A stretch of DNA of 64,000 nt from the NCBI RefSeq assembly GCF_020216525.1, contig NZ_JAIWOY010000004.1, positions 148,934-212,933 on the forward strand. The letters run 5' to 3'. The DNA is from Nocardioides nematodiphilus (lineage in GTDB: Bacteria; Actinomycetota; Actinomycetes; Propionibacteriales; Nocardioidaceae). Position numbers and translations under genes: made by a program. Each line of letters opens with the position of its first letter. Position 1 is the first letter of the stretch. Under the pieces are notes generated by a model. The model saw nothing but the letters and a program-made list of their open reading frames with translations. It was not told the origin of the DNA and searched no databases. Below, piece by piece: positions 9,543-18,488 of the stretch.

Positions 9543-10094
9543 TCAGGAGATCGGCTTGCCCAGACCCTCGATGATCTCGACGCCGGGCAGCGAGGCCAGC
9601 GCGGAGCCGGGCAGGAGCAGCTTGGAGCGCCGCAGCCCCGACCCGATCACGACCCGCTCCACGGTGAGCAGCCGGGCGTCGACGAGGACGCGCCAGCCCT
9701 CGGGCAGACCGACCGGCGTGATGCCGCCGTACTCCATCCCGGACTCCTCGACGGCGCGGTCCATCGGCAGGAACGACGCCTTGCGCACGTCGAGCAGCCG
9801 CTTCACCAGGCTGTTGATGTCGGCGCGCGAGTCGGCCGGGACCACACAGGCCGCGATGCGCTCCTCGCCTTTGCGCGCACCGGACACCACGACGCAGTTG
9901 CCCGAGCCCTCGGCCGGGAGGCCGTACGCCTCGGTCAGGGCCGCCGTGTCCGCCAGATCGGGGTCGATCTCGATCACCGCGACCGAGGGCGCGTCGGGCC
10001 AGGCGGGGAGTGCTCGCGCAGTCGGCCGGGCGACCAGCTCGGGGTGGTCGGTGGCGGGGAGGCTGACGAGGTCGGCGAGGGTCGGCAACGGCAT
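9543..10094 (-). CDS. YbaK/EbsC-family aminoacyl-tRNA deacylase-like protein
   Basis: This 183-residue protein has the YbaK/ProX fold. Members remove wrongly attached amino acids from tRNA, such as Cys-tRNA(Pro). The conserved blocks GNCVVVSGARKGEERIAACVV and GMEYGGITPVGLP are present, followed by the VERVVIGSGLRRSKLLLPG ending. Length is typical of a free-standing editing domain. CAGGAT lies six bases upstream of the ATG, so its mRNA may be leaderless. Substrate specificity is not evident. Confidence 0.88.
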   Translation of the reverse strand: MPLPTLADLVSLPATDHPELVARPTARALPAWPDAPSVAVIEIDPDLADTAALTEAYGLPAEGSGNCVVVSGARKGEERIAACVVPADSRADINSLVKRLLDVRKASFLPMDRAVEESGMEYGGITPVGLPEGWRVLVDARLLTVERVVIGSGLRRSKLLLPGSALASLPGVEIIEGLGKPIS

Positions 10095-10119
10095 GGCCCC
10101 ATCCTGCCTCGCCGCAGGC

Positions 10120-10857
10120 TCAGCCGGAGAGCCCGGTCACCGGGTCGCGGTCGGTCACACACAGGACGGGCCCAGCGGGAGGACGCAGCACCGTCCACTC
10201 GTCGTTCTCCCGGACGGTCGTGGCGCCCAGCGCCTGGAGGCGGGCCACCTCTGCGGACCGGTCGTCGGTGGCGACATCGAGGTGGCCCCGCACCGCACCC
10301 TCGTCCTGCTCGAGACGCTGCAGCAGCAGCCGCGTCCCGAGCTCCTCGGGCACCCGCAGTCTGGTGAACTCCGGGCCCGCCGTGCGGGTCGGCCAACTGG
10401 TGAGCGCGGCCCAGAAGGCGCATTCGGCCTCGTAGGCCGAGGGCCCGATGTCGAGGCAGAGCTGCTCGGCCCGCGAGCGGTGGCCGTCGGGCCAGGTCGT
10501 CGGCGGGGAGGGCTCTGCCGCAGGCGCGGTGACCAGGCAGAACGGGTAGCCGCCGGGTGAGAGCAGGCTGACGTGGCCGCCGCTGCTCAGCACCGTCGCT
10601 CCACCTGAGACGGCCTGCGCCTCGGCCTGGGCGAGGTCGTCGACGTGCACGTCCAGGTGCGTGCGGGACGGGCCTTCGGCGAGTCGCTGCAGCCGGAGGT
10701 GGTCGGCCCCGGCCGACGGCAGGAGGCTCGCGAACTCGTCGTGCTCGCCGCGTGACGCCGAGAGGACGTAACCGGTCGCCGCCTGCCAGAAGGCCGTCGC
10801 TGCCGCGTGGTCGTCGACGGCGAGGTCGAGGAAGAAGGTCAGCCGGGTGACGCGCAT
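10120..10857 (-). CDS. Two-domain VOC (glyoxalase-like) protein
   Basis: This 245-residue protein is made of two beta-alpha-beta-beta-beta VOC modules, about residues 1-112 and 125-240. Each has the pattern of an FW-containing helix followed by a domain-ending strand (PGGYPFCLVT in the first, AGPVLCVTDRD in the second). VOC proteins include lyases, dioxygenases and resistance proteins, and nothing here identifies a substrate. It is divergent from the DUF167 gene over only 23 bases. A TAGAAC element ends seven bases before its ATG, suggesting leaderless translation. Confidence 0.8.
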   Translation of the reverse strand: MRVTRLTFFLDLAVDDHAAATAFWQAATGYVLSASRGEHDEFASLLPSAGADHLRLQRLAEGPSRTHLDVHVDDLAQAEAQAVSGGATVLSSGGHVSLLSPGGYPFCLVTAPAAEPSPPTTWPDGHRSRAEQLCLDIGPSAYEAECAFWAALTSWPTRTAGPEFTRLRVPEELGTRLLLQRLEQDEGAVRGHLDVATDDRSAEVARLQALGATTVRENDEWTVLRPPAGPVLCVTDRDPVTGLSG

Positions 10858-10880
10858 GTGTCCTGTTCTACCCTGCCGCC

Positions 10881-11108
10881 ATGACCCGCTACGCCGTCAC
10901 TGTGAAGCCGGGCTCGAAGAAGGGCCCGCTGGTCGAGACCGGCGACGACGGCGCACTGACCGTGTTCGTCCGGGAACGGGCGGTGGACGGTGCCGCGAAC
11001 GACGGCGTGGTCACGGTGCTCGCGGACCACTTCGGCGTGCCGAGGTCGCGCGTGGAGATCCTGCGCGGCCACACCAGCCGGCACAAGCTGGTCGAGGTCG
11101 ACGACTGA
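10881..11108 (+). CDS. DUF167 (YggU-family) small protein
   Basis: This 75-residue protein is a complete DUF167/UPF0235 domain. It has the conserved VKPGSKKG start, the AVDGAAND motif and the VEILRGHTSRHK ending. Its biochemical role is not established. The ATG follows TACCCT by six bases with no ribosome binding site, so it looks leaderless. The promoter overlaps that of the divergent VOC gene. Confidence 0.88.
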   Translation: MTRYAVTVKPGSKKGPLVETGDDGALTVFVRERAVDGAANDGVVTVLADHFGVPRSRVEILRGHTSRHKLVEVDD

Positions 11109-11136
11109 GCCCGCCGGTGCGGGGTACGGAGCGGTC

Positions 11137-12045
11137 ATGGCCGACACCACGTCCTCACCGGACCCTGCCGAGGTCCACACCCAGCCCGCGACCGAGGGCG
11201 AGGACCTGCCCGATCCGGGCGCCCCGGACTCGGTGACCCGCCAGATGGACGATCAGCCCGACCACGGCGAGGAGAGCTACCGCGGGCACGGGCGGCTCAC
11301 CGACCAGGTCGCGGTGATCACCGGCGGCGACTCCGGCATCGGCCGCGCGGTCGCGCTCGCCTTCGCGCGCGAGGGCGCCGACGTCGTCATCGCCTACCTC
11401 GAGGGCGAGGACGAGGACGGCCGCGAGACGGCTCGGCTGGTCGAGGAGGCCGGTCGTCGCGCGGTCCTGTTCCCCACCGATCTCACCCGCGAGGAGAACT
11501 GCGCGGCCCTCATCGATCGCGCTGTGGCGGAGTTCGGGCGGATCGACCTGCTGACCAACAACGCCGCGTACCAGATGGTGCAGCCGGGCGGGATCGCCGA
11601 CATCACGACCGAGCAGTTCGACCGGGTGATGAAGACCAACCTCTACGCCATGTTCTGGCTCTCGAAGATGGCCGTGCCCCACCTGCGGCGCGGCTCGTCG
11701 ATCATCAACACCTCCTCGGTGCAGGCCTCCTCCCCCTCCCCCGAGCTGCTGGACTACGCCACCACGAAGGCGGGCATCGCCAACTTCACCCGTGGCCTGG
11801 CCGCGATGCTCGCCGAGGACGGCATCCGGGTGAATGCCGTCGCACCCGGACCGATCTGGACCCCGCTCATCCCGGCGACGATGCCGGACGAGAAGGTCGC
11901 GTCCTTCGGCAAGCAGGTGCCGTTGAAGCGCGCCGGCCAGCCCGCCGAGGTGGCCCCTGCCTTCGTCTACCTCGCCTCGGCCGAGTCGACCTACGTCACC
12001 GGGGAGGTGCTCGCCGTCACCGGCGGGCAGCCCGTCACGGTGTGA
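11137..12045 (+). CDS. SDR-family oxidoreductase, YhdG/general-stress type
   Basis: This 302-residue short-chain dehydrogenase has an N-terminal extension of about 50 acidic residues before the Rossmann fold. Visible are the cofactor motif TGGDSGIGRA, the NNAAYQ motif, the catalytic SSVQASSPSPELLDYATTK region (Ser, Tyr, Lys) and a PGPIWTPL segment. The long acidic N-terminus resembles the general-stress and glucose-dehydrogenase-like SDRs of soil bacteria. I start it at the ATG at 11137 after GGAG; the open frame upstream overlaps DUF167 in another frame. The substrate is unknown. Confidence 0.9.
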   Translation: MADTTSSPDPAEVHTQPATEGEDLPDPGAPDSVTRQMDDQPDHGEESYRGHGRLTDQVAVITGGDSGIGRAVALAFAREGADVVIAYLEGEDEDGRETARLVEEAGRRAVLFPTDLTREENCAALIDRAVAEFGRIDLLTNNAAYQMVQPGGIADITTEQFDRVMKTNLYAMFWLSKMAVPHLRRGSSIINTSSVQASSPSPELLDYATTKAGIANFTRGLAAMLAEDGIRVNAVAPGPIWTPLIPATMPDEKVASFGKQVPLKRAGQPAEVAPAFVYLASAESTYVTGEVLAVTGGQPVTV

Positions 12046-12052
12046 GCGACGC

Positions 12053-12520
12053 TCAGGCGTTGCGGCGCCAGATGGCGGCGTTCAGCACGGTCGCGAAGCC
12101 GCACCAGGCGGCGTACGGGGCCAGCGCCCACGCGGCGGGGCGCGACAGACGGCCGCTGCGCGACGCGAGCTCCGCGCTGCTCGCCGCCAGCGCGGCCGCG
12201 ACGCCCACAGCCGGTCCCACGCGGTGCGCCCTGAAGAAGACCCAGCTCCACGAGGCGTTGAGCACGAGGTTGGCCGCCAGCGCACGGCGATAACGCCGCG
12301 CATCCTCGGGCTCGGCGCGCTCGAGCGCGGACGTCGCGGCCGCGGCGATGGTGGCGTACAGGCCCGTCCACACGATCGGGAAGGCCGCCGCCGGCGGCTG
12401 GAACGCGGGCTTGTCCAGGGCGCGGTACCAGCCGCTCGAGGCGTCCTTGCTGGCGAGGCTGCCGGCGAGGGCGGTGGCTGCGACGGCGCTGCTCACGCCG
12501 GCCAGGGTGCGACTGATCAT
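12053..12520 (-). CDS. tspO: TspO/MBR-family membrane protein
   Basis: This 155-residue protein has five predicted membrane helices and is a TspO/peripheral benzodiazepine receptor homologue, a family that binds porphyrins and affects tetrapyrrole and stress responses. The family signature is clear: WYRALDKPAFQPPAAAFPIVWTGLY, then NLVLNASWSWVFF. I use the ATG at 12520 rather than the longer frame, which would run into tauE. Its stop is seven bases from that of the convergent SDR gene. Confidence 0.88.
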   Translation of the reverse strand: MISRTLAGVSSAVAATALAGSLASKDASSGWYRALDKPAFQPPAAAFPIVWTGLYATIAAAATSALERAEPEDARRYRRALAANLVLNASWSWVFFRAHRVGPAVGVAAALAASSAELASRSGRLSRPAAWALAPYAAWCGFATVLNAAIWRRNA

Positions 12521-12548
12521 GGCGACCGGTAACCAGGAACGCCGGTCC

Positions 12549-13322
12549 TCACCAGAGACCGAGGACCTCCCCGCCGATCCGGACGATGAAGCCGCCGACC
12601 ACGAGCAGGAAGAAGACGCGGACGAAGGCCGCGCCACGGGCCACCGCGAGACGGGCGCCGAGATAGCCGCCCACGACGTTGCACGCACCCATCACCAGCG
12701 CGAGGCGCCACAGCACCGCACCCTGCGGGATGAAGACCACCAGCGCGGCCAGATTGGTGGCGACGTTGGCCATCTTGGACTTGGCCGAGGACTCGAGGAA
12801 CGAATAGCCGAGCAGACCGACCAGGGAGATCACGAAGAACGACCCGGTGCCCGGCCCGAGCGCGCCGTCGTAGAACCCGATCGCCGCCCCGATCACCATC
12901 GCGGTGACCAGATGACGCCGCGGCCCGTGCCGCAGCAGCGTCTCACCGCCGAGCGTCGGCCGGAACCACACCCACGCCCCGATCACCACCAGCGCGACCA
13001 GCACGATCGGCTTGAAGGCTCCGGCCGAGAGGTGCGTCGCCACCTCCGCTCCGCCGGTGGACCCGAGGAAGGCCAGGGCCATCAGCGGTACGAACGTCCT
13101 CGGATCGGGCCCGACGCGCCGGAAGTACGTCACGGCGCTGGTGGTGGTGCCGCAGATGGAGGCCATCTTGTTCGTCGCCAGCACGTGCACGGGCGCGTAG
13201 CCCGGCAGCCCCAGCAGCAGGGCCGGCAGCTGGATCAGCCCACCGCCGCCCACCACCGCATCGACGAAGCCGGCCGCCATTGCCGCCATGCCCAACAGCA
13301 GCACGGTCGACAGGTCAGGCAC
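12549..13322 (-). CDS. TauE/SafE-family anion permease (DUF81)
   Basis: This 257-residue membrane protein has about eight helices and belongs to the TauE/SafE family of sulfite, sulfoacetate and related exporters. The two repeated glycine-rich signatures are present: GFVDAVVGGGGLIQLPAL near the N-terminus and GFYDGALGPGTGSFF in the second half. The substrate is unknown. It starts at a GTG that follows TAGCCT by six bases, so it is probably leaderless with its own promoter, despite lying close behind the VWA gene. Confidence 0.9.
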   Translation of the reverse strand: MPDLSTVLLLGMAAMAAGFVDAVVGGGGLIQLPALLLGLPGYAPVHVLATNKMASICGTTTSAVTYFRRVGPDPRTFVPLMALAFLGSTGGAEVATHLSAGAFKPIVLVALVVIGAWVWFRPTLGGETLLRHGPRRHLVTAMVIGAAIGFYDGALGPGTGSFFVISLVGLLGYSFLESSAKSKMANVATNLAALVVFIPQGAVLWRLALVMGACNVVGGYLGARLAVARGAAFVRVFFLLVVGGFIVRIGGEVLGLW

Positions 13323-13344
13323 GGCCCGAGGCTATCGCCGCCGG

Positions 13345-15327
13345 CTAGCCGGCCCAGAAGCCCCGTCCCCAACCGCCGAACGACTCCCCGAACGAGCCCG
13401 AGCGCGGACTGCGCGAGCCCAGGTACGACCCGACGACGGCTGCACCGAGGTCGTCGAGCTCCGGTGCGACGACCTTCCCGTCGACCCGCTTGGCCATCGA
13501 CTCGATGAACCGCGCCAGCCCGGGATCCTCGCCCAACCGGAAGAACGTCGTCTGCGCGCCCAGGCGCCCGGCGTTGTCCAGCTCGCGTACGGCGTACGCG
13601 ATCGTCAGCGGGTGCGGCGGGTAGGAGAACCAGACCTCCCCGTCGGGCTCGAGGTGGGAGGTCGGCTCGCCGTCGGTGACGATCAGGAGCACCGGCTGCG
13701 CGTTGGGGTGCTTGCGGAAGTGGCGGTTGGCGAGCAGCAGCGCGTGGTGGAGGTTCGTGCCCTTGGCGTAGCGGGCGTCGAGCCCCATCAGCTCCTCGAT
13801 CTCCATCACCTGCGCGGCGCGGCCGAAGCCGATCAGCTGCAGGTGATCGCCCCGGAAGCGCGAGCGGATCAGGGTGTGCAGGGCGAGCGCCGTGCGCTTC
13901 ATCGGCACCCAGCGCCCGTCCATCGCCATCGAGAACGACGTGTCGACCAGCAGCGCGACGCACGCCTGGGTGCGCGCCTCGGTCTCCTGCACCTCGATGT
14001 CGTCGAGGATGAGGCGGTCGCCGCCGCGCAGCGCACGGTTGAGCATGGTGCGCGGGATGTCCCAGGGCTCGGTGTCGCCGAAGGACCAGGGCCGGGAGGC
14101 GCCGGAGAGGTCGCCGGCGGCGCCGGCCGTACGGAGGTCGCGCTGACCCTGGCGCCCCGACATCCGCTGGGCGACGTCGCGCAGCAGGGCCTTCCCCAGC
14201 TGGCGCATCGCCTTCGGCGTGAGCCGCAGGTTGCCGTCGGAGCCACGCTCGAGCTGGCCGGAGTCGCGGAGCGCCTGCTCGAGCTGCTGGAGGGTGCGGG
14301 CGTCGACGGCCGCGGCGTCGCCGAGCTGGCGGGCGAGGGCGTCAAGGTCGACGTCGTCGAGACGCGCCCCGCCGTACGACTGCGAGAGCTGGTCGGAGAG
14401 CCGGTCGAGCTCGGCGAGATCCTGGAGCACGCCCGTGCCGTCGCCCAGCCCCAGCCCTTCGCCCCCTTCGCCGAACTCCTCCGAGCCGCCCCAGTCCTCG
14501 CCCGGACGCAGCGACTGCAGGTTGCCGTCGAGGCGGTCGAGCGCCTCCATCAGGGCGGGTGAGCCGAACGCCTGCGCGGAGAGCTCCATCAGCTCGGCGC
14601 GCTGCTCGGGGGTCATCGAGTTGAGCATCCGCTGCGCTGCCGCGGAGCGCTGCGCCAGTGCGTCGAGCAGCTCGTCGATGTTCTCCGGACCTTCGGGGAA
14701 GTAGTCGCCGTGCTTGGCCATGAAGTCGGCGAAGTCCTCCGGGGTGTCCTCCCCTCGCCGGTGCTTCTCGAGCAGCTCGTTGAGGTCGCCGAGCATCTCG
14801 GCGACCGCCGCCCGGTCCTCCTCGGTGGCGCCCTCGAGGGCCTGCTTCATGCCGGCGAAGCGCTGGTCGAGCAGCTCGCGCCCGAGCAGGTCCTTGATCT
14901 CCTCGTACGCCTCGCGGGCCTCGCGCGACCTCCAGTCGTACTGGCCCAGCTCGGAGACGGCGGCGGCCGTGTTCGGCGGCAGGTTGTTGAGCTGCATCTC
15001 GCGAAGCATCGCGTCGTCGGAGTCGAGCGTGGTGTCGCGGGCGATCTGGCCGCGCTCGGCCAGGACCGCCTTGTCGAGCAGCTCACGGACCTGCTGCATC
15101 GTGCCGTCGAGGTTGTGCCGCTGGAGCAGCTCCTGGCGCTTCTCGGCGACGCGGCGCGCGAGGTCGTCCAGCCCCGCCTGCGACTGCCCTCCGCGGCGCA
15201 GGAACTCCTGGAGCGCGCGCTCGGGCGAGTAGCCCGCCATCACGTCCTCGCCGATGGCGTCGAGCGCCTCGGCGATGTCGACCGGCGGGGCGAGCGGGTC
15301 GCCGCCGGCGTACCTCTTGTAGCGCAT
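13345..15327 (-). CDS. VWA-domain protein, MoxR partner
   Basis: This 660-residue protein has a long helical, charged N-terminal part (about 1-430) and a C-terminal von Willebrand A domain. The metal-binding MIDAS begins at LLVDTSFSMAMDG and continues with TDGEPTSH. Such proteins pair with MoxR-type AAA ATPases as cofactor-insertion or assembly chaperones. Its partner ATPase lies two genes upstream in the same operon. It starts at an ATG behind GAGGAGA. The client is unknown. Confidence 0.88.
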   Translation of the reverse strand: MRYKRYAGGDPLAPPVDIAEALDAIGEDVMAGYSPERALQEFLRRGGQSQAGLDDLARRVAEKRQELLQRHNLDGTMQQVRELLDKAVLAERGQIARDTTLDSDDAMLREMQLNNLPPNTAAAVSELGQYDWRSREAREAYEEIKDLLGRELLDQRFAGMKQALEGATEEDRAAVAEMLGDLNELLEKHRRGEDTPEDFADFMAKHGDYFPEGPENIDELLDALAQRSAAAQRMLNSMTPEQRAELMELSAQAFGSPALMEALDRLDGNLQSLRPGEDWGGSEEFGEGGEGLGLGDGTGVLQDLAELDRLSDQLSQSYGGARLDDVDLDALARQLGDAAAVDARTLQQLEQALRDSGQLERGSDGNLRLTPKAMRQLGKALLRDVAQRMSGRQGQRDLRTAGAAGDLSGASRPWSFGDTEPWDIPRTMLNRALRGGDRLILDDIEVQETEARTQACVALLVDTSFSMAMDGRWVPMKRTALALHTLIRSRFRGDHLQLIGFGRAAQVMEIEELMGLDARYAKGTNLHHALLLANRHFRKHPNAQPVLLIVTDGEPTSHLEPDGEVWFSYPPHPLTIAYAVRELDNAGRLGAQTTFFRLGEDPGLARFIESMAKRVDGKVVAPELDDLGAAVVGSYLGSRSPRSGSFGESFGGWGRGFWAG

Positions 15328-15336
15328 GTTCTCTCC

Positions 15337-16659
15337 TCAGGCTTCGGCCACGGCCGTGGGCGGGACGACGGAAGGCGCCTCGTACTGCCGCGAGAGCAGT
15401 CGATAGGCGCCGCTGCGGAAGGCGATCACGGTCAGCGCGATCGTGCCGATCCCGGCCAGCAGGAAGGCGAGCGCGATGCCGCGGGCCTCACCGTCCCCGA
15501 GCAGCCAGCGCCAGGTCGCGCGGCCCTCGTCGGAGCGCAGGTACGGGATCAGTGCGAACTGTGCCAGTGGCGCGACCAGGAAGGAGGTGATGGGTGCCGA
15601 CCCGGCCTCGAACATCATCGCGAAGCCGAAGACCCGGCCCTGCGTCTCGTACGGGACGACCTTCTGGATCACGGTCTGCTCGGCCGCCTCCACGACGGGC
15701 ATCAGCAGCATCCACAGCCAGATGCCGAGGATGTAGAGCCACGCCCACTCGCGCAGGGTGAAGACGGCACCGAGGACGCCCGTGACCAGGACGATGCGCA
15801 GCATGGTGCGCATCGGATTGGCGCCGAGGCCGGCCTTGGCCACGACGAGACCGCCGATGATGAAGCCGCTGGAGGAGATCGCGAGCACGATCCCCCACGC
15901 CTCGACCGAGAAGAGCGTCAGACCGTACGGATCGATCAGCGCCATGTAGACGCCACCGAGCAGGTTGTTGAGTGCGGAGAAGCAGATCAGCGAGAACAGG
16001 CCCGGCACCGCGACCACGGCGGCGATGCTGGCGCGCAGCTCGGCGCGCTTCTCGTTCGGGTCGGCGGCCGGCCGCGTCTCCGGCATCCGGATCAGCAGCA
16101 GGTCGAGCATGGTCAGGACGGTGAGGGCCAGCGCGATGGCGAGGGTCCAGCCCATCCCGAGCAGCCCGACCGAGAGCCCGGAGAGGACGCTGGTGACGAC
16201 GAAGCCGATCCCCTGGACGGTGCCGACGAGGCCGTTGGCGTTCGCGTGACGCTCGGGCGGCAGCAGCAGCGTGACGGTGGTGGAGAGCGCGACGCTGCGC
16301 ATGTTCTCCAGGAGCGACCCACCGAGCAGGACGGCGCTGAAGATCCAGAACCACGGCGCGTGCAGGTCGGCGACGCCCTCCTCGCCGACGGACCAGTAGA
16401 GCACGGCGGCCGCCGTGAACGCGACGGTGGTGACCACCGCCGAGATCAGCATCGCCGCATGCTTGCGGTGCCGATCGATGATGGAGCCGAAGACCATGCT
16501 GAGGGCGGCGACCAGCAGCATGTAGGTGCCTGAGATGAGGCCGTTCGCGAGTACCGATCCGGTCTGGAGGTAGGCCCAGAAGATCAGCGACCACCACAGG
16601 TAGGAGGTGGTCACGTTGGCGATCCCGGTGTTCACCAGGACCCGTACGAACGTCCTCAT
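15337..16659 (-). CDS. MFS transporter between MoxR and VWA genes
   Basis: This 440-residue protein has twelve predicted membrane helices in the pattern of MFS_3-type exporters, with a loop GSIIDRHRKHA after helix 2 resembling the MFS motif A region. The ATG at 16659 is four bases after the MoxR stop, and the gene ends nine bases before the VWA start, so the three genes are one operon. A transporter between a MoxR ATPase and its VWA partner is unusual. It may export a compound or be linked to the client of the chaperone pair. The substrate is unknown. Confidence 0.85.
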   Translation of the reverse strand: MRTFVRVLVNTGIANVTTSYLWWSLIFWAYLQTGSVLANGLISGTYMLLVAALSMVFGSIIDRHRKHAAMLISAVVTTVAFTAAAVLYWSVGEEGVADLHAPWFWIFSAVLLGGSLLENMRSVALSTTVTLLLPPERHANANGLVGTVQGIGFVVTSVLSGLSVGLLGMGWTLAIALALTVLTMLDLLLIRMPETRPAADPNEKRAELRASIAAVVAVPGLFSLICFSALNNLLGGVYMALIDPYGLTLFSVEAWGIVLAISSSGFIIGGLVVAKAGLGANPMRTMLRIVLVTGVLGAVFTLREWAWLYILGIWLWMLLMPVVEAAEQTVIQKVVPYETQGRVFGFAMMFEAGSAPITSFLVAPLAQFALIPYLRSDEGRATWRWLLGDGEARGIALAFLLAGIGTIALTVIAFRSGAYRLLSRQYEAPSVVPPTAVAEA

Positions 16660-16663
16660 CGAC

Positions 16664-18052
16664 TCATCCGTAGACGACCTCGCCGTCCTGCTCGTCCTTG
16701 CCGATCCGGCGCGCGAGGTAGAGCCCCTCGAGGGCGAGCTCCAGCGCACCGGCGCGCTCGCCGTCGTTGGACGCGTCGAGCCGCTCGCAGACGTCGTCGT
16801 AGAGCTCGGACTCTCCCAGGGCCGGCAGACCGGCGAGGAAGTCGCGGGCGGTGACCTGCTCCCCGGTGGTGATCATCTGGCCGTTCTCCAGCGCCGCGAC
16901 GAGCAGCCCGAAGTCGATGCCGCGCAGGCGCGCGCGGCAGGTCTCCGCCGTGGCCGTGCGGAGCAGGTGGGTCAGGATCTCCTGCTCGCGGCCCTCCTCC
17001 CCGGTCTCGAACTCGATCTTGCCGCCGAGCACGTCGACCGCGGTCTGGAGGTCGACGACCCGGGCGACCGGCTCGTGCTCGTCACGCCGGGTGGCGCGGT
17101 GCAGCGCGGCGGCGGCGATCGTCTCCGCGCCCGCGATCGCGAACCGCGCGGAGACGCCGGAGCGCTGGTCGACGGCCGAGGAGTCGCGCAGGTTGCGGGT
17201 GAAGCGCGCGAGGATCTCGAGCAGGTAGTCGGGGACCTCGGCGACCAGCTCGGACTCCTGCCGGATCACCGCCATCTCGGCCTCGAGCTCGAGCGGGTAG
17301 TGGGTGCGGATCTCGGCGCCGAAGCGGTCCTTGAGCGGGGTGATGATTCGCCCGCGGTTGGTGTAGTCCTCCGGGTTCGCCGAGGCGACGACGAGCACGT
17401 CCAGAGGCAGGCGCAGGACGTACCCGCGGATCTGGATGTCGCGCTCCTCCATCACGTTGAGCATCGCGACCTGGATCCGCTCGGCGAGGTCGGGCAGCTC
17501 GTTGATGGCGACGATGCCGCGGTGCGAGCGCGGGATGAGGCCGAAGTGGATGGTCTCCGGGTCACCCAGGGAGCGACCCTCGGCGACCTTCATCGGGTCG
17601 ACGTCGCCGATCAGGTCCGCGACCGAGGTGTCGGGGGTGGCGAGCTTCTCGGAGTAGCGCTCGCTGCGGTGCTTCCAGGTGATCGGCAGGTCGTCGCCCA
17701 GCTCCGCGGCACGGCGGCGGGAGGCGACGGTGATCGGGTCGAGCGGATCCTCGCCCAGCTCGGAGCCGACGATCACCGGCGACCACTCGTCGAGCAGCCC
17801 GACCATCGTGCGCAGCAGCCGGGTCTTGCCCTGGCCGCGCTCGCCGAGCAGAACGATGTCGTGCCCGGCGATCAGCGCCCGCTCGAGCTGCGGGATGACG
17901 GTGCTCTCCAGGCCGTGCAGACCCGGCCACGGGTCCTCCCCGGCGCGAAGCTTGGCCAGCAGGTTGTCACGGATCTCGGTGCGCAGCGGCTTGGCGGCGT
18001 ACCCGGCGGCCTTGAGCTCGCCGACGGTCTTGAGGGTGGGAGCATCACTCAC
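16664..18052 (-). CDS. MoxR/Mg-chelatase-like AAA+ ATPase
   Basis: This 462-residue AAA+ protein resembles the ATPase subunit of magnesium chelatase. Walker A is GERGQGKT, Walker B is GIVAINELPD, and sensor 1 is VVASANPEDYTNRGRI. A C-terminal helical region follows. Together with the VWA gene downstream it should form a chaperone-type pair that remodels or metallates a client protein. The GTG start lies six bases after TAGCGT, which points to a leaderless mRNA and marks the operon's promoter. It is divergent from the YchJ gene. Confidence 0.9.
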   Translation of the reverse strand: MSDAPTLKTVGELKAAGYAAKPLRTEIRDNLLAKLRAGEDPWPGLHGLESTVIPQLERALIAGHDIVLLGERGQGKTRLLRTMVGLLDEWSPVIVGSELGEDPLDPITVASRRRAAELGDDLPITWKHRSERYSEKLATPDTSVADLIGDVDPMKVAEGRSLGDPETIHFGLIPRSHRGIVAINELPDLAERIQVAMLNVMEERDIQIRGYVLRLPLDVLVVASANPEDYTNRGRIITPLKDRFGAEIRTHYPLELEAEMAVIRQESELVAEVPDYLLEILARFTRNLRDSSAVDQRSGVSARFAIAGAETIAAAALHRATRRDEHEPVARVVDLQTAVDVLGGKIEFETGEEGREQEILTHLLRTATAETCRARLRGIDFGLLVAALENGQMITTGEQVTARDFLAGLPALGESELYDDVCERLDASNDGERAGALELALEGLYLARRIGKDEQDGEVVYG

Positions 18053-18084
18053 ACCAACACGCTACTCAGCGTCACAATGGGTTT

Positions 18085-18456
18085 GTGTTCGGAGACCCCT
18101 GCCCCTGCGGCTCGAGCAAGCCGTACGACGCGTGCTGCGGCCCGCTCCACCGCGGCGCGCGCCAGGCCGCCACCGCGGTCGAGCTGATGCGCAGCCGCTA
18201 TGCCGCGTACGCCCGGAACGAGACCGACTACGTGCTGCGCACGTGGCATCCGCGCACCCAGCCGCCCGACATCCTGCCCGGCACGTTCACGTGGACGGGC
18301 CTGGAGATCCACGGGCACGGCGAGGACTGGGTGGACTTCACCGCCCGGTGGAACGGTCCCGGCGGACCGGACGCGATGCGCGAGCGCAGCCGCTTCGAAC
18401 AGCGCGCGGGGCGGTGGCTGTACGTCGACGGAGACGTCCACGACGAGGACGACTGA
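18085..18456 (+). CDS. YchJ-family protein with SEC-C motif
   Basis: This 123-residue protein belongs to UPF0225/YchJ. It begins with a SEC-C zinc motif (CPCGSSKPYDACC, with paired cysteines at each end) and then has an NTF2-like domain with the RYAAYARNETDYVLRTWHP block. Its role is not known; SEC-C domains bind zinc and often nucleic acid or protein. The GTG start is preceded by CACAAT at six bases. It is divergent from the MoxR operon and convergent with cydDC. Confidence 0.88.
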   Translation: MFGDPCPCGSSKPYDACCGPLHRGARQAATAVELMRSRYAAYARNETDYVLRTWHPRTQPPDILPGTFTWTGLEIHGHGEDWVDFTARWNGPGGPDAMRERSRFEQRAGRWLYVDGDVHDEDD

Positions 18457-18488
18457 CGCGCTTCGGTGTTCGGGCCGCCGATGCGGGT

